NCBI GenBank assembly: GCA_037833965.1 | Contig: AP031352.1 | Span: 29,452,501-29,516,500 of the forward strand | Source of the DNA: Marchantia polymorpha subsp. ruderalis | Lineage: Eukaryota; Streptophyta; Marchantiopsida; Marchantiales; Marchantiaceae | DNA length: 64,000 nt | Reading direction: 5' to 3' | Part shown: piece after piece, positions 34,629-47,214 of the stretch | How positions within the stretch are numbered: position 1 is the stretch's first letter | Layout: the number at the start of each line of letters is the position of its first letter | Program-made: the position numbers and the translations under genes | The notes under the pieces: model-generated | The model's database searches: none | The model's input: only the letters and a program-made list of their open reading frames with translations | What the model was told of the DNA's origin: nothing

Positions 34629-37600
34629 TGTAATAACCCACTAAAGGCTAAAACTGCAATATAGTGGTAGAAAGGTCGAACCCACAGGGACAGAGGAACA
34701 CACAGGGTATAAAGTGTCACGTTTTAACAGACTATTGAGGAGTTTGAATTCTCAGGCAACTGTCACTCCCAGAAATACTGCAAGTGTCCACTCGGAGCGC
34801 ACTCGGAGGTCGCACAGTGCAGCGTAACACACACACACACACACACCTGAAACTACAGAAACACAACCCAGAGATCCGTTAGGACCTCTACTTCAAGATT
34901 TCAGGGGGAAAGTCTCTCAAGAGTACACTCGGCAAAGCTGCGGGCAGTGACTTCCAACTCCGGCTTTTACAACACTTCCACTAGCTTGCTGCTAGTGTAG
35001 GAAACCCGGTTTGGACTGCCTACTTCGGATCGAAGTCACTCCTACGCGGTGAACAACACTCTCAACTCACAAAACGCGCAGAGAACACAGGTCCGCACTG
35101 AAGGACTCACTGTGAAACATTCCAGTAACACAACAACAGTCTATTGAAGAGTTTGAATTCTCAGGCACTGGTCATTCCCAGAAATACTACAGGGGTTACC
35201 CTCAAGGCACCTGCTGCAGCGTAACCTGAATTTACAACCAAGGCTTACACGAAGTAGCAAAACTTCACTTTGGCATTCAGGGGAAAAATCCCAAGGAGTA
35301 CAATCGGAAAGAAACACTCGAAGGTGTAGGGGCGAAACTGTTCAAGTATCTAACTAGTCACTGGCTCTGAGCATCGGCAGTCACCCGCAGGTGCAGATCC
35401 GAACTACTCAAGTCTCTAACCAATGTACTAGCTCTGAACATTCGGCCGAAGGCCTTCAGCTACAAAATGCGGAACGTTAAGTTGTAACTCCTCGTGCGTG
35501 GTGACAGAACTCAAGGACACAAACACGCAAAGGAAATGGGTTCCAGATCTGTACTTCTGATGGGAAAGAACCCCAGGCAAAACGCCTGGAACTATTTTAT
35601 ACCTTCTAAGTCCTACCTAACACTACACTGCAATGCCATGGTGCGAGCCGCAACAGAACCTACACCTGAGGAGTCGGCGGCTGCCTTCCCCTCTAACTTA
35701 CAACCTAAATCTAACCCTAACCCTAAATCTAAATCCTAAGCCTACTGTACAGAGCCGCCAGCGCCTCCCCACCCAAGATCTGAGGCGGAAAATTTGCAGG
35801 CAGGCGTGGCCGGCCGAGATCAACGGCCCCACAAAATTTCAGATCCATCCGACCGTCCATCGCAAAGATATGGGCCCCGCAAGATCTCTGAACCTAGGCC
35901 AAAATTCCTTCTCCAAAATCCGAGGACTGTGGGTTCCACGCGTCCTACACGCAAGCCGCCTACTCGCAGGCCGCCACTGCCACACCTGAACATTCTACAT
36001 TCATGACCACCCGATCCTCGCCGGAGGACATCTCCTTCCGCGCACCGCCGAATGCGTCCAACCGCCAAAGACGCACTTCCACACCTTGTCAATCTCTAAC
36101 AGTCACCCCGACGCCCATAACTCACGGATCCCTGCTTCGTTTGCAACGTTCTTGGGCTCGTTGGACCGAGCGTGTTGTGCTCTTTCCAACGAGCCCCTAA
36201 CCAAGTCAAACGGATAAGAATTGAGAAAGTAATCACTGTTTTACTCTTCCGCCGAAGGCCTGCAACCGTCGAAGGCGTCCGTCCGCGCATCGGACAAAAG
36301 TCGATCTCCCTACCTCCGAAGACGGAATTCCCGGAAGCGTAACCCCGAAGGCGAACATCTAGGGCCGAAGGAGAACGTCTACGTATCTTCCGATAGTCCT
36401 TACTCCCTAAATTCCCATCCGTCCCAGGCGTTCTTGGGCTCGTTGGAACGAGCGTCGCGAGCTCTTTCCAACGAGACCCTAACCACCGCAAACCATTAAG
36501 AATTGAAAACACTATGTCAATTTTACCCTTCCGCCGAAGGCCTGCCTGTGCACAGGCCGCCTACTTGCAACCCGCCTGTGCACAGGCGTCCGCGTCCGTC
36601 CGCGGCGTAAGCCGCCTCTCTAAGTGTTAACGCCGAAGGCCCCTCTAAATGTTAGCACCGAAGGCCCTCCATATCAGAAACTTCCGCCGCTTCTAACTCG
36701 GTGATGCCTCATCCGTTTCAAGAGATCTTGGTCTCGTTGGAACCAGCTCGTCGAGTTCTTTCCAACGAGACCCGAATCAAGTCAAACCGCTAAGAATTGA
36801 GAAAGTAATGTCGGTTTTACTCTTCCGCCGAAGGCGTTCGCCTATCCACAGTCCGTCCGTGGCGATGACCTGGCTGTCTGCGGCGCTGAGCTGTCCGTCC
36901 GCTGCGCTGACTTGTCCGTCCGCGGCACTGACCTGGCCGTCCGCGGCGATGACCTGGCGCAGAAGGCGCCGTACACTTTCTACCTCACAAGGCGCATTTC
37001 TAGGGCCCAAGGCGGATTTCCCGCCGACGCCGAAGCGCCTGTGCACAGGCGAACTTCCTTCGTCCGCGCATAAGACAAAACTTTCTTCGCCGGTGCGCAA
37101 AGGCGGAAAGCGGAGTATCTTGCGACCTTCATAACTCCCGGAATTCTCCTCCGTTCGTGGCGTTCTTGGGCTCGTTAGAATCAGCGCGTCGAGCTCTTTC
37201 CAACGAGACCCTAACCAAGTCGAGGCGTTGCGCATTGAGAAAGTTATGAGGGTTTCACTCTTCCGCCAAATGCACTCTCCCGTATCGCCGAAGGCGTTGA
37301 CCCGAAGGCGTTGACCGAAGGCGTCTACCGCCCAAGGCGCATCTTCCGGCGGTTCTTCCGCCGAAGGCGTACCGCCAAAGTCGCTCTACCGCCGAAGGCC
37401 CCCCCATCAGTAACTTCCGACACTCATAACTCAGTGACCTCTCATCCGTTTCACAAGTTCTTGGTCTCGTTAGAACGAGCGTCGCGAGCTCTTTGCAACA
37501 AGACCCAAAGCAACTCAAGGCGTTACGAATTGAGAAAGTTATGAGTGATCAACCGCCGAAGGTGCTCAAAGCGGATCCTGCAGCATGAACCGCCCGTTCT

Positions 37601-37755
37601 GTCCCAAGCGTCCCACTATGGCCTAAGCCCAAAACCCCTTGACTGTCCTCGATCCTCTGGTTTCGCGTACCGATTACTATTTACAGCTGCTGCCGCGGTA
37701 CTTACTATTCAAAAATGTTTTAGTTCCGACAAAAAACAAAAAGTGGGTTACCACA
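34629..37755 (-). mobile_element. X-III element, 3.1 kb, no ORF
   Basis: On the minus strand it starts TGTGGTAACCCACTTTTTG at 37755 and ends AGTGGGTTATTACA at 34629. The flanks are CCTGT (34624-34628) and ACTGT (37756-37760), a 5-bp duplication with one mismatch. Joining them restores a CCTGTGCACA palindrome of the host. It contains several foldback modules (36117-36220, 36400-36510, 36690-36810, 37128-37245, 37423-37540), the telomere-like stretch (about 35709-35740), a TATA box near 35593-35601, a (CA)n tract near 34830 and many CGCCGAAGGC units. It is 573 bp longer than the X-III copy at 25765, mostly through extra modules. Confidence 0.83.
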
Positions 37756-40700
37756 ACTGTGCACAAGCGGGTGAAGTTCCGCGTCGGCAGAGAATCCGCC
37801 GAGGAGTCCGCCTGCGCACAGGCGGGAGTTGAACTTTTGTCCGACGTGCGGACAAGCGCCGGGGCAGAGGAGGATTGGCCGAGGAGCGGTACGAACAAGT
37901 GTACCGCGCAAGGCGGAAAATCCGCCTTCGGCGCTGCGCACCCATGTCCGCGGCGTAGTACGCTCGCGGAGTTCAAATTCGCTAATTCGAGCGTGTGAGT
38001 TAAATCGGCGTTGGCGGAGCGTGAGAGCGGAGACCGTTTTAGCGTAGAGCCGGCGCGGCCATCATTTGAGTCGACCCTCACGGGCGAACACCGACCATGA
38101 TCTTCGACCGGGAGGCGGAGAGCGTCCCATTCTTGAATTCGCGATTCCATTTTCTAGTGCGAGCTGCGCACGTCCATCTGCTAGCTGCTAAGCATTCCCG
38201 ACACCGCCGCGTAGAGGATTACTTGTTGATTGAGAGAGAATTGAGTGCGCGTGATTTGGAATTGAGTGAGATTAGAGTTTGCCGAGGAAGCAAGGAGCTC
38301 GAGCGGAGCAGAAGGAGAATTAGCGAACAGGCAAATTCCAAGAACGCAATGTCGAGACTGAGCCGATTGCGGATGCTGCCGCTCCGACTGCCACAGAACG
38401 GGCTACGCGCTTACGAGGAACAGCTGATAGCAAGAAAGCTCGATTTCTTGCTATGGGGATGGAACTACATTTGTGCGGATATGGTGCGCGAGTGGTTAGA
38501 TCCACGGGGACCACCTACGCGCGGATTGCGGCCGCATGTCGATCGGTGGACGGTCCAAGATTGGGCGCAGGCATTGGGGAGGTGTGCCGGCATCCCAGGG
38601 CACCTCCTCTTTGATAGTGAGAGCGTCAAGGTGTCTAAGCAGGACGAGGCGCAATTTGTGAAGCTGTTCAAGCGGGAGAAGTCTACCAAGAATGGGTACA
38701 AGACCCGCGATTACAAGGATCACTTCCGCCGAACTGTGGCTACGGCGCTGCTGCAATTACTGCAGCCACACCGCGCCTGCTACATCACATTGTGGCAGGT
38801 CTCTTTTGTGGAGTGCATCATCGAGGGCGCTCCAATTCACTGGGCGAGCATCCTGCACAGAGTGATGCGACAACACGCTTTTGAGGAGAAGGGGGGAACT
38901 CTAAATCATCTCTCTCCTTTCCTGATCAATTTTTATCGGCAGCGGAATTGTTTGACCGCGGCGGAGCTTGCTCGTTTTCCGCCGTTGTCCGTCGACCATC
39001 CCGGGAAGTATGTGCGGGATAACGAGGTCGACACTGACGCAGAGGAGTCGCCAACTTCTACTCCGTCAAGGCGGAGGGACGAAGGGAGAAATACTCCTGC
39101 AGCAAGAGTGCCGCGGAAGCGGCGATGGAGAGAGGAGTCCGAAGAGGAGCAGCATCAAGAACCCACTGCTCCCATTCGGCAGCGGCCGTTGCACGAAGTG
39201 TGCAGCCGGCCGAAGCAGAAGGCGCGCAGGCTTGTGTTACCAGCCAGCAGCGCGGACACGGCGACGATTGCCACGGAGAAAGGAAGTGCGTCGCCGGAGA
39301 AGAACGAGGGAGCGCGGACGTCTGCAGGAGCAACGGACCACGCTGCACCTTCGACGGACGAGAGGCCGCCTACGGGCCAAGGGCCTCCGGAGTTACCACG
39401 TGCGTTGCGGATAGGTGTTCCGCCTGCGCACAGGCGAGCCTCGACGGAAAGGCGACCACAAGCGGACGTGGAACTACGCCTACGCATAGGAAGGGGCAGT
39501 CCGCCTGTGCACAGGCGTTCGCATGTGCACAGGTCACCTGTGCACAGGTCGCCTGCGCACAGGCAGGATTCACCCCCGTTCCAACGTAGGAAGGGGAAGG
39601 AGCCGGCGGAAGATCCGCCTACGGGTCACGGGCCTTCGGGACCAGATCCTCCGGCGTCCAACGCGCCGCGATTTGCGCCTTCGGCGCCAGGGCCTTCGGG
39701 CCGAGGAGATGCGAACAGGGAGCGTGCGGAGGCCGCACCATCGGCGGGTAGCCCGCCGGTAGATGCGCCTTCGGCGGTAAGGCCTACGGGCCAAGGGACA
39801 TCGGGCGAGCGGCCTCCGGCTATGTCGCCTTCGGCGATAGACGCCTTCGGCGCTGCGCCTGCGGCGGACAAGGCGCCGGCATTTGCGCCTGCGCACAGGC
39901 CAGGCACAGCCCTCGCGCAGGACCGATCGAGGGAGCGGGACCTGACGGGGGAGCGGATTGACTGTTCGCGGGACGAAATTTCGGTGCGCGATGCGCAATC
40001 AAACCCCGCGCAGACATCTTCTGCTCGATCGCCTTCGGCGGCGGACGTCGGCGGCAGAGAGGATACGGTCGAAGACCGACAAGCGGGCAACGGGGATGTA
40101 GCACGGCCACATTCGCCCACCGCCTTGGACATTTTGGCGAAGAGCAGCGAAGCTGCAGTTGTGCCTTCGCGGGCAGCGCCCGTAGACGACGTGCAGCCCC
40201 ACTCGGGTCAGTCGCCAACGCAATCAATGGCGACTGAAATCCTTAACTCGGATGATGACGACGGAGGCTCCACCGAAGCAATGTCGGGAGCAGGGGATAC
40301 CAAGGAGGAGGAGGAGGAAATTGTTGGAGCACCAGCGGCGGCGCTCTCTGAGCAGGTGATACCGTTGCTGAAGTACTTGGATCGCAAATTTGATAAATAC
40401 GCCCATCCACTTCAGCCGGGATCTTACATCGAATTAGTGCGCAGGCGGACTCGCACTAAAGTCCACACTAGCAAGCTACTAGCTAGGACGGACCAGGAGT
40501 TGAAGGATTTGAGGGAGAAGCATGCCTGTTTGTGGGGTTAGTACAACCTTGAGAGGAAATCGCACGCCCTCGATAGGATGAGGAAGGAGAGATTGGAAGA
40601 GCTCACCAGGGATGTGGTGAAGACCACGACGGATTTGATGACTGAAAAGACTCAGAATCAGATTCTGTCAGAGGAGCTCGTGCGACAGACGCGTTTGTTG

Positions 40701-40781
40701 GCGGAGTGTCAGCTCGCACGACAGGCGGATGAGGATTTAATCCGCAGGCTACAGTCAGAGTGTGGTGAATTGAGAGCGCAG

Positions 40782-43137
40782 TGTGAGCACAAAACTGTGC
40801 TCACATGTCTTTTTACCCTTAGGAGAGTTAAAAGTTTGGATTTAAGCTCTTGCAAAATTATGCTTGGGGTTTTCTAAAAGTTTCTGCAAGATTAGGAGTT
40901 GGTGTGATGGTTAGGGGGCAAGAGGTGCGGAAGGAGGCCTTTGGGGCAAGGTCTTTGGCGAAGTGCCTTTGGTGAAGTCCCTTCGGAGGCCTTCGGCGAA
41001 AGAGTGAAACTCTCATAACGTTTTCAATGTGTGACGCCTTGACTCAGTTAGGGTCTTGTTGGAAAGAGCTCGCGACGCTCGTTCCAACGAGACCAAGAAA
41101 TCTTGAGACAGATAAGGCATCACCGAGTTAGGAGCGGCGGAAGTTTCTGATATGGAGGGCCTTCGGCGGCCTGCGCGTAAGCGTCCTGCGCATAGGTGGC
41201 CTGTGCACAGGCAAACGCCTTTGGCGGAAGATTAAAATCGACATAACGTTTTCAATTCTTAACGGTTTGCGTTGCTTAGGGTCTCGTTGGAAAGAGCTCG
41301 ACACGTTCCTTCTAACGAGCCCAAGAACGCTTGGAATGGTAAGTACTTAGGGAGTTATGACTATCGGAAGATACGTAGACGTTCGCCTTCGGCGGAAAGA
41401 GTTCGCCTCCGGCGGGAATTCCGCCTACGCGGAAGGGAGATCAACTTTTGTCCGACGCGCAAACGGACGCCTTCGGCGGTTGCAGGCCTTAGGCAAAGCA
41501 GTAAAACCAGCATATCTTTTTCAATTCTTAGCGGTTTGACTTGATTCGGATCTCGTTGGAAAGAACTCGACGTGCTGGTTCCATCGAGACCAAGATCTCT
41601 TGAAACGGGTCAGTCATCAATGAGTTATGAGCGTCGGAAGCGGCTGTCGTGAGGCCTTCGGCGTTAACAGTTAGAGGGGCCTTTGGCCCAAGGACGGCCT
41701 GTGCACAGGCGGACGGCCTGTGGATAGGCGGCCTACGGGTAGGACGCGGACGCCTGCAGATAGGCGAACGCCTTCGGCGGAAGAGTAAAAACCGTCATAA
41801 CGTTTTCAATTCTTATCGGTTTGACTTAGTTAGGGGCTCGTTGGAAAGAGCACAACACGCTTGTTCCAACGAGCCCAAGAACGTTGCAAACAAAGCAGGG
41901 ATCCGTGAGTTATGGGCGTCGAGGTGACTGTTATAGATAGGCAAAGGTGCAGAAGAGTGTCTTCGGCGGGGGGATGCCTTCGGCGGTGCGCGGAAGACAA
42001 TTTTGGACGGCGGATGTTGACGTGATCATAAATAAAGACTGTACAGGTGTGGCAGCGTGGGGCATGAAGTTGCACATGGGAGCCAGGCCGTTGCCCATCA
42101 TCGCGGGCTGTGGGTGACTCGGCCCTTGAACGTTGGAGAGGAATTTTCGGCCTGGGGATAGAGATCGTGTGGTGTGCCATTGTGTGGAGCGCTGGTGGGA
42201 TCGGTAGGAGGATAGAGTGTGGATGTGAGTGATTTTCGCAGGAAAGTGGTGAGGATTAGGAGGGGAGTGTGGAGAGTTTAAAGTTGAAGAAAGCAACCTA
42301 TCGTGGGTGGAGAGTGGTATCGTGAAGTGTAATCTGAGAGTGGGAGCTCAGATCAAAGTGTAATCCGTGAGTGGGATCTGAGATTGAAGTGTAATCTGAG
42401 AGTGGAAGCTGAGATCAAAGTGTAATCCGTGAGTGGGATCTGAGATTGAAGTGTAATCTGAGAGTGGGAGCTGAGATTGAAGTGTAATCCGTGAGTGGGA
42501 TCTTAGATTGAAGTGTAATCTGAGAGTGGGAGCTGAGATCGAAGTGTCATCTGAGAGTGGGAGCTGAGATCGAAGTGTGTCATCTGTGAGTGGGAGCTGA
42601 AATCTAAGTGGAAGATCTGAGAGTGGGATCTGAGATTGAGGTGCGACATCTGTGAGAGTGAGCTGAAATCCGAGTGGAAGACCTTAGAATGGGAGCTGAG
42701 AGTGAAGCGAAATCTGAGACTGAAATCTAACAGTCGGGATCTGAAATTGAAACTGAAAAGGGAGAGTTGCATCTGAGAGAGGAATCTGGTGGGGTCTGAA
42801 GGTGGAAGCTGAGAAATCGACACTGAAATCCGAGTAGGAATTGGGAGTGGAACTCGGAGCTAGGATAGACCACAGCGGCTGTGGTATTGAGAAGTCACCC
42901 AGAGTTGGGTTAGATCTTTATGTAACAAAGAGCTTGTTTGCCGCTCTTGTGGAGATAGTAGACAGCAAGTTATTATTTTCAGTTCTGGATAATTTGTCTG
43001 TGAGAGAGCAAGTGTTTACGATCTCATTGTCTTGAATACACATTGACCACATGGTTGAGATCAGAGAAGTTAGATTATGGGAGCTCGAACCCCCACCCGG
43101 ACTACAAACACTGAAGGGTGGGGAGTTTAGGCTCACA
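40782..43137 (+). repeat. Gypsy-B 5' LTR (2356 bp)
   Basis: Begins TGTGAGCACAAAACTGTGCTCACA, itself an inverted repeat, and ends GGCTCACA. It contains four foldback modules (about 41010-41130, 41240-41360, 41505-41630, 41795-41910), CCTGTGCACAGG-type palindromes and the tandem repeat block 42330-42650. It is 48 bp shorter than the 3' LTR because the module and repeat blocks differ. Confidence 0.9.
42330..42650. repeat. Tandem ~31-bp repeats in gypsy-B 5' LTR
   Basis: Alternating units of the types GTGAGTGGGATCTGAGATTGAAGTGTAATC and TGAGAGTGGGAGCTGAGATC. Related blocks occur at 29155-29410, 51060-51360 and 54950-55345. Confidence 0.85.
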
Positions 43138-43142
43138 TAAAA

Positions 43143-43159
43143 TGGTGCGTCTGCCGGAA
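43143..43159 (+). other. Gypsy-B primer-binding site
   Basis: TGGTGCGTCTGCCGGAA lies 5 bp inside the 5' LTR end, at the same place as in gypsy-A, from which it differs at one base. Confidence 0.6.
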
Positions 43160-43173
43160 GCCTGATCTTGTAA

Positions 43174-44154
43174 ATGCAGAATAGGACTAGATCGCACAAA
43201 CCAAACTTGGAGCCAGGACGGGAGAATCCCGTTCGCAGTAGGAAGAAACCTGAGAATAAGGAAATCGAGGAAGAAATTAAACTTGAGATATTTCAGAATG
43301 TGGACCCTGTTGATGAGTCTTTGTTAGAAGCTTTAGAGAAAACTAGTTACCTCGAGGAGAGTGGTCACTCTGCAAGCGTAGGTTGTCAAACGTCTGCAGA
43401 GATCTACTCGAGAAGAAAAGTGATTGTAGAACTTGACTGTGAGAAGTCAGTTGAGGAATCTGCCAGCATGGCTGACAATGGAGGGAGAGCAGGCCCTCCT
43501 CCTAGTCCTCCCATAGACCCACTCGTGAGGCCAAGAGGCCTTCCTATTCAAGTTCCACAAAATTTGGCAGCTGTGTTCATGCCACCCAATCTGCCTAAGT
43601 TCTATGGGACGAAGGATGAGGACCCTTCAAGGCACATGGAAAGATATGTTGAGAGGCTAGCCAGCTCTCTGATTACAGATCCAGGTTATTGTTTGGTCTG
43701 GTTTCCTACTACCCTGGAAGGTGAGGCGTATGAGTGGTATATGGATCATTCTGAAGGTCATTTTGGGGGATGGGACCAGATGCAAAGAAAGTTCTTGAAT
43801 GAATTTAGGCCTGAGGTGGGGCAGGGTACTGCATTGAGAGCTTTGGCATCATTAAAACAGGGAAGGGAAGAGGAAATCTCAGCTTACATTAGAAGATTTG
43901 ATCTTGTTTGTGCACGTTTTGTGGGTACAATGCTCAATGACGATACGCTGAGACAATTTTTTATCCAAGGGTTTTTCAAAGCTGGGACCATCAGAGGTGT
44001 GTTAGAGAGAAGCCCTCAAACCCTTGCTGAGGCCAAGATGGCTGCCAGAGAGATAGAGAACATTGACATGGACTATGATAGATTGTGGAGGAAGGAGGAT
44101 GAATCCATTCCTCAGTTCATTCCAATTCGTCCAAGAGCAATTGAAGGAGACTGA
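43174..44154 (+). CDS. gag: Gypsy-B Gag polyprotein part
   Basis: 326 codons from MQNRTRSHK. Residues 1-100 are charged and poorly conserved. From about 115 comes a Pro-rich stretch, then the Gag capsid region with LPKFYGTKDEDPSRHMERY, WFPTTLEGEAYEWY and LKQGREEEISAYIRRFDLVC, typical of the plant retrotransposon Gag domain. Capsid assembly around the element RNA is the expected role. The frame ends at TGA (44152-44154), and the same frame is open directly afterwards into the zinc knuckle and pol. This is either a decayed Arg codon (CGA to TGA) or, less likely, a natural readthrough stop. Gypsy-A is scrambled at this point and cannot decide. Confidence 0.88.
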   Translation: MQNRTRSHKPNLEPGRENPVRSRKKPENKEIEEEIKLEIFQNVDPVDESLLEALEKTSYLEESGHSASVGCQTSAEIYSRRKVIVELDCEKSVEESASMADNGGRAGPPPSPPIDPLVRPRGLPIQVPQNLAAVFMPPNLPKFYGTKDEDPSRHMERYVERLASSLITDPGYCLVWFPTTLEGEAYEWYMDHSEGHFGGWDQMQRKFLNEFRPEVGQGTALRALASLKQGREEEISAYIRRFDLVCARFVGTMLNDDTLRQFFIQGFFKAGTIRGVLERSPQTLAEAKMAAREIENIDMDYDRLWRKEDESIPQFIPIRPRAIEGD

Positions 44155-47100
44155 GGTAGGCATAGGGGTCAAGCTCCCCATTCTCTCATTGAGTCAATTT
44201 CGCAGACCAGAGAACCAACACCTGTTCTAGCATTGCCAGCCCCTACGGTGGACCCTAACCTGGCAGATGTGGAGAAAAGATTGAATGCCAGTCAGGCAGG
44301 TTTTCAGGAGACCATGATGAAACAGATGCAGAGCATCACAGATCAGATGGCCTTGATGATCAGGAGTCAACAGCCAGGGCCTCCTCCTCCAGTCGAGTCA
44401 GGTAGACATTCATCAAGCCTGTGGTGTGTCGAGTGTGGTCAATCCGGGCACTCCAAACAGTTTTGTAGGGTGGTGCAGAACCGTGATAATAGAATGAACG
44501 GTGGCCCACCTTTGCAACATCAAAGGGGCCAAGGACCAAATTACCAAGGTCAAGGCGGGTATAGAGGGCCTCCTAGGGGTCAGGTTGGTCAAAATGGGGA
44601 GAGAAAAGAATTGCATGCTTTTTGTGGTAGGTGGCACTATCCAGTTCATTGTTGGTCTGAAGTTCGGGTTAATGGGTGTAGTAACTGTGGAGGTAGTCAT
44701 CCTTCTGACCAATGTCGGCAGCCAAACAAAGTTATTAGGATGCCTCAGCCCGCTGTTAGTCCTCACCAGGCGAGAGAAAATATGAGAGGTGCAAGACCAC
44801 AGAATGAGCATTCTAACAATCTTAGACCCTCTAACTTGTATTATGATCATGAAAACAGCAAGCAGACATTCAATCCACCTGTTGGACTGCAGACAGTGAA
44901 CAGATATATTCCTATCCAGAGTGAACCACGAGATGAACCTCGTAGTGACAGCAGAAAACATGATTCATTTGCAGATCCATGTTCTTCAAACTCTCAAGAT
45001 GCTAGATTTGCAAATGGCGATGATGGAGATGTCCAGCGTGGTAGTTCTGATCTTGGTAAGGGAATAGTCGAACAAGGGCAGAATCAGTGGCCTCCACATG
45101 CTAACCTGATTAGTTATAAGTTGAAAAATTCGGATGATGTGATTATGCATGAAGCTCCGGCCCTTACTGTCACCACCAGAGCTATGCATCGCAAGATGCA
45201 AACTGAGAAAAATGAGGACGAGCAAGGAGAGACTTCATCAGAGGAGCCTCCTCATCTCTCTGATCTTGAGAGAGTGGCGAGGAGAGCAAGGAGGATTACA
45301 AGGGCAGAGGAGAAAAGAGATGAGGTTCTGCATGATGCTGAAGTGCCACCTGTCACGCAAGATTCAAAAAGCAATGAACCAAGAGAGTGGGAAGGACCGG
45401 GGATTCCCATGAAAGAGTGGGAGGACATGAGATGTCAGAAAAAGAGAGAGTCGAAGAAGTACAATTTGTGGTCAGATCTGAGTTTGCTGAAGGCAGACAT
45501 TACTTTCGGGCAGCTGCTGGAAATATCTCCCATTGCTCGTAAGACTTTGAAGGAGGGCATACCAGTGCATAGAAGGAGTGGGATGACGAAGACTCGAGTC
45601 GCTGCTAGAGTTCAATTGCAAAAAGGAAGTCAAGATGTCAAACCTGCGGAGATAGAGGTGGTAGTGGTAGACAAGGTGATTCCCAATGTATTAGTTGATG
45701 GGGGTAGTGGTTTGAACATCCTACCTGAACACACCATGAGAAGGTTAGGTCTGAATTTGACAGGCCCCTCACCTTTCATTATCAATATGGCCAATCAGAC
45801 TTCGGCTGTACCAATGGGGATGATTAAAGATTGCCGGTTGTCCACTGGTGGTGAGGAGTACATTGTCACATTTCATGTGATTAAGATGCATTCGAACAGC
45901 GACACTTTCCCTATTCTATTGGGCAGACCTTGGTTGAGAATGGCTAATGCCATTGTGGATTGGGGAGGACAGAAGCCATCAATCACATATGGTCCTCAGG
46001 ATAATAGAGTCAAGGTGTCAATAGGGTCCTTAGGTGGAAGGGTGAGAGAGGATCCTGAATTATCGTCAGGGAAGGAAGAAGAGAAAAATGAGGCCGAGGG
46101 TGAAGACACTTTAGTGGGAGTGGTTCAGTCGAATGGCAGAAAAAATAGATTAGATGTAGAGTCAGGCAGCTTAGGTCCTAGTTTTTACAGCAGAAGCGAT
46201 GATGGAGAGTTTGCTCAGTGGTTGAGAGATTATCTTGAGTCAGGTTGTGACGCCATGATGATTTCTCATCACGAAATTTCCAAGAAGGAGGTGATCAGTT
46301 CACAAAGAGATGAATATCAGTTGCTAGAACCATATGAGATTCTTATGGAGGAAGAGTGGATACATGGAGGTCTCACTCCATGGTTGGACGAGTTGGATGT
46401 TACTGAGGTGGGGTTGGTGCAGGTTGATGAAACTCAAGAGGAGGAGAACACTGTTCAACCTGCGAAGTTGGAGGAACCCTTGCATTTCAAGACTACATCA
46501 ACCGGAATATTAGTGGGCCAAGACGTCAAGGACTATCCTCAGATCCCTCCAGATTGGTATCGGAGCTCAGAGGAACAAACTCATGTGGCGGAGGAAGACT
46601 GGAAATACGTGGAGGTGTTTATCAGAGGAGGAGAGCTGAAGCAAATGAAGATGGGTTCTAAGCTAGGAGAGGATGAGATACGAAAGTACGGTGAGTTGGT
46701 GGACGAATTCAGTGATACCTTTGCTTGGTCGTATGATGAGTTGAAGGGAGTGCCTCGTGAAATGATGGAGCATCGGATTTCGTTGGTCCCTGGAGCTAAG
46801 CCTATTAGACAGAAGGAGAGAAGGATGAACCCACAGTTACAGTTGTTAGTTCGAGCAGAATTGGAGAGATTACTCAAAGCTGGATTCATTAAGCCTGTAG
46901 AGATCACGGATTGGGTTTCTCCTATGGTTTTGGTCAAGAAGAAGAACGGGAAACTTAGAGTGTGTGTGGATTATAGGAAGCTGAATGCCTGTACTCAGAA
47001 GGATCACTTTCCTTTACCTTTTATCACGCTGCTTTTGGAGGAAGTTGGAGGTCATGCGAGGTACACGTTCATGGATGGATATGCTGGCTACAATCAGATT

Positions 47101-47214
47101 TCCATAGCTGTGCAGGATGTTCATAAGACAGCCTTCACAACTCCGTGGGGAACTTTTGTATGGATTGTCATGCCTTTCGGATTGTGCAATGCACCAGCCA
47201 CATTCCAAAGGTAG
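44155..47214 (+). pseudogene. pol: Gypsy-B zinc knuckle, protease and N-terminal RT
   Basis: In frame with gag; the first Met is at 44233. Counted from it: zinc knuckle CX2CX4HX4C at residues 65-78, a second Cys/His cluster (CSNCGGSHPSDQC) near 145, the aspartic protease active site LVDGGSGLNILP near 487 (Asp-Gly-Gly-Ser instead of the usual Asp-Thr/Ser-Gly), RT entry motif WVSPMVLVKKKNGKLRVCVDYRKLN near 895, and the RT palm motif FMDGYAGYNQI near 950. The frame ends FQR followed by TAG at 47212-47214. The next codons continue RT in the same frame, so a Gln (CAG) probably mutated to TAG. Confidence 0.88.
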
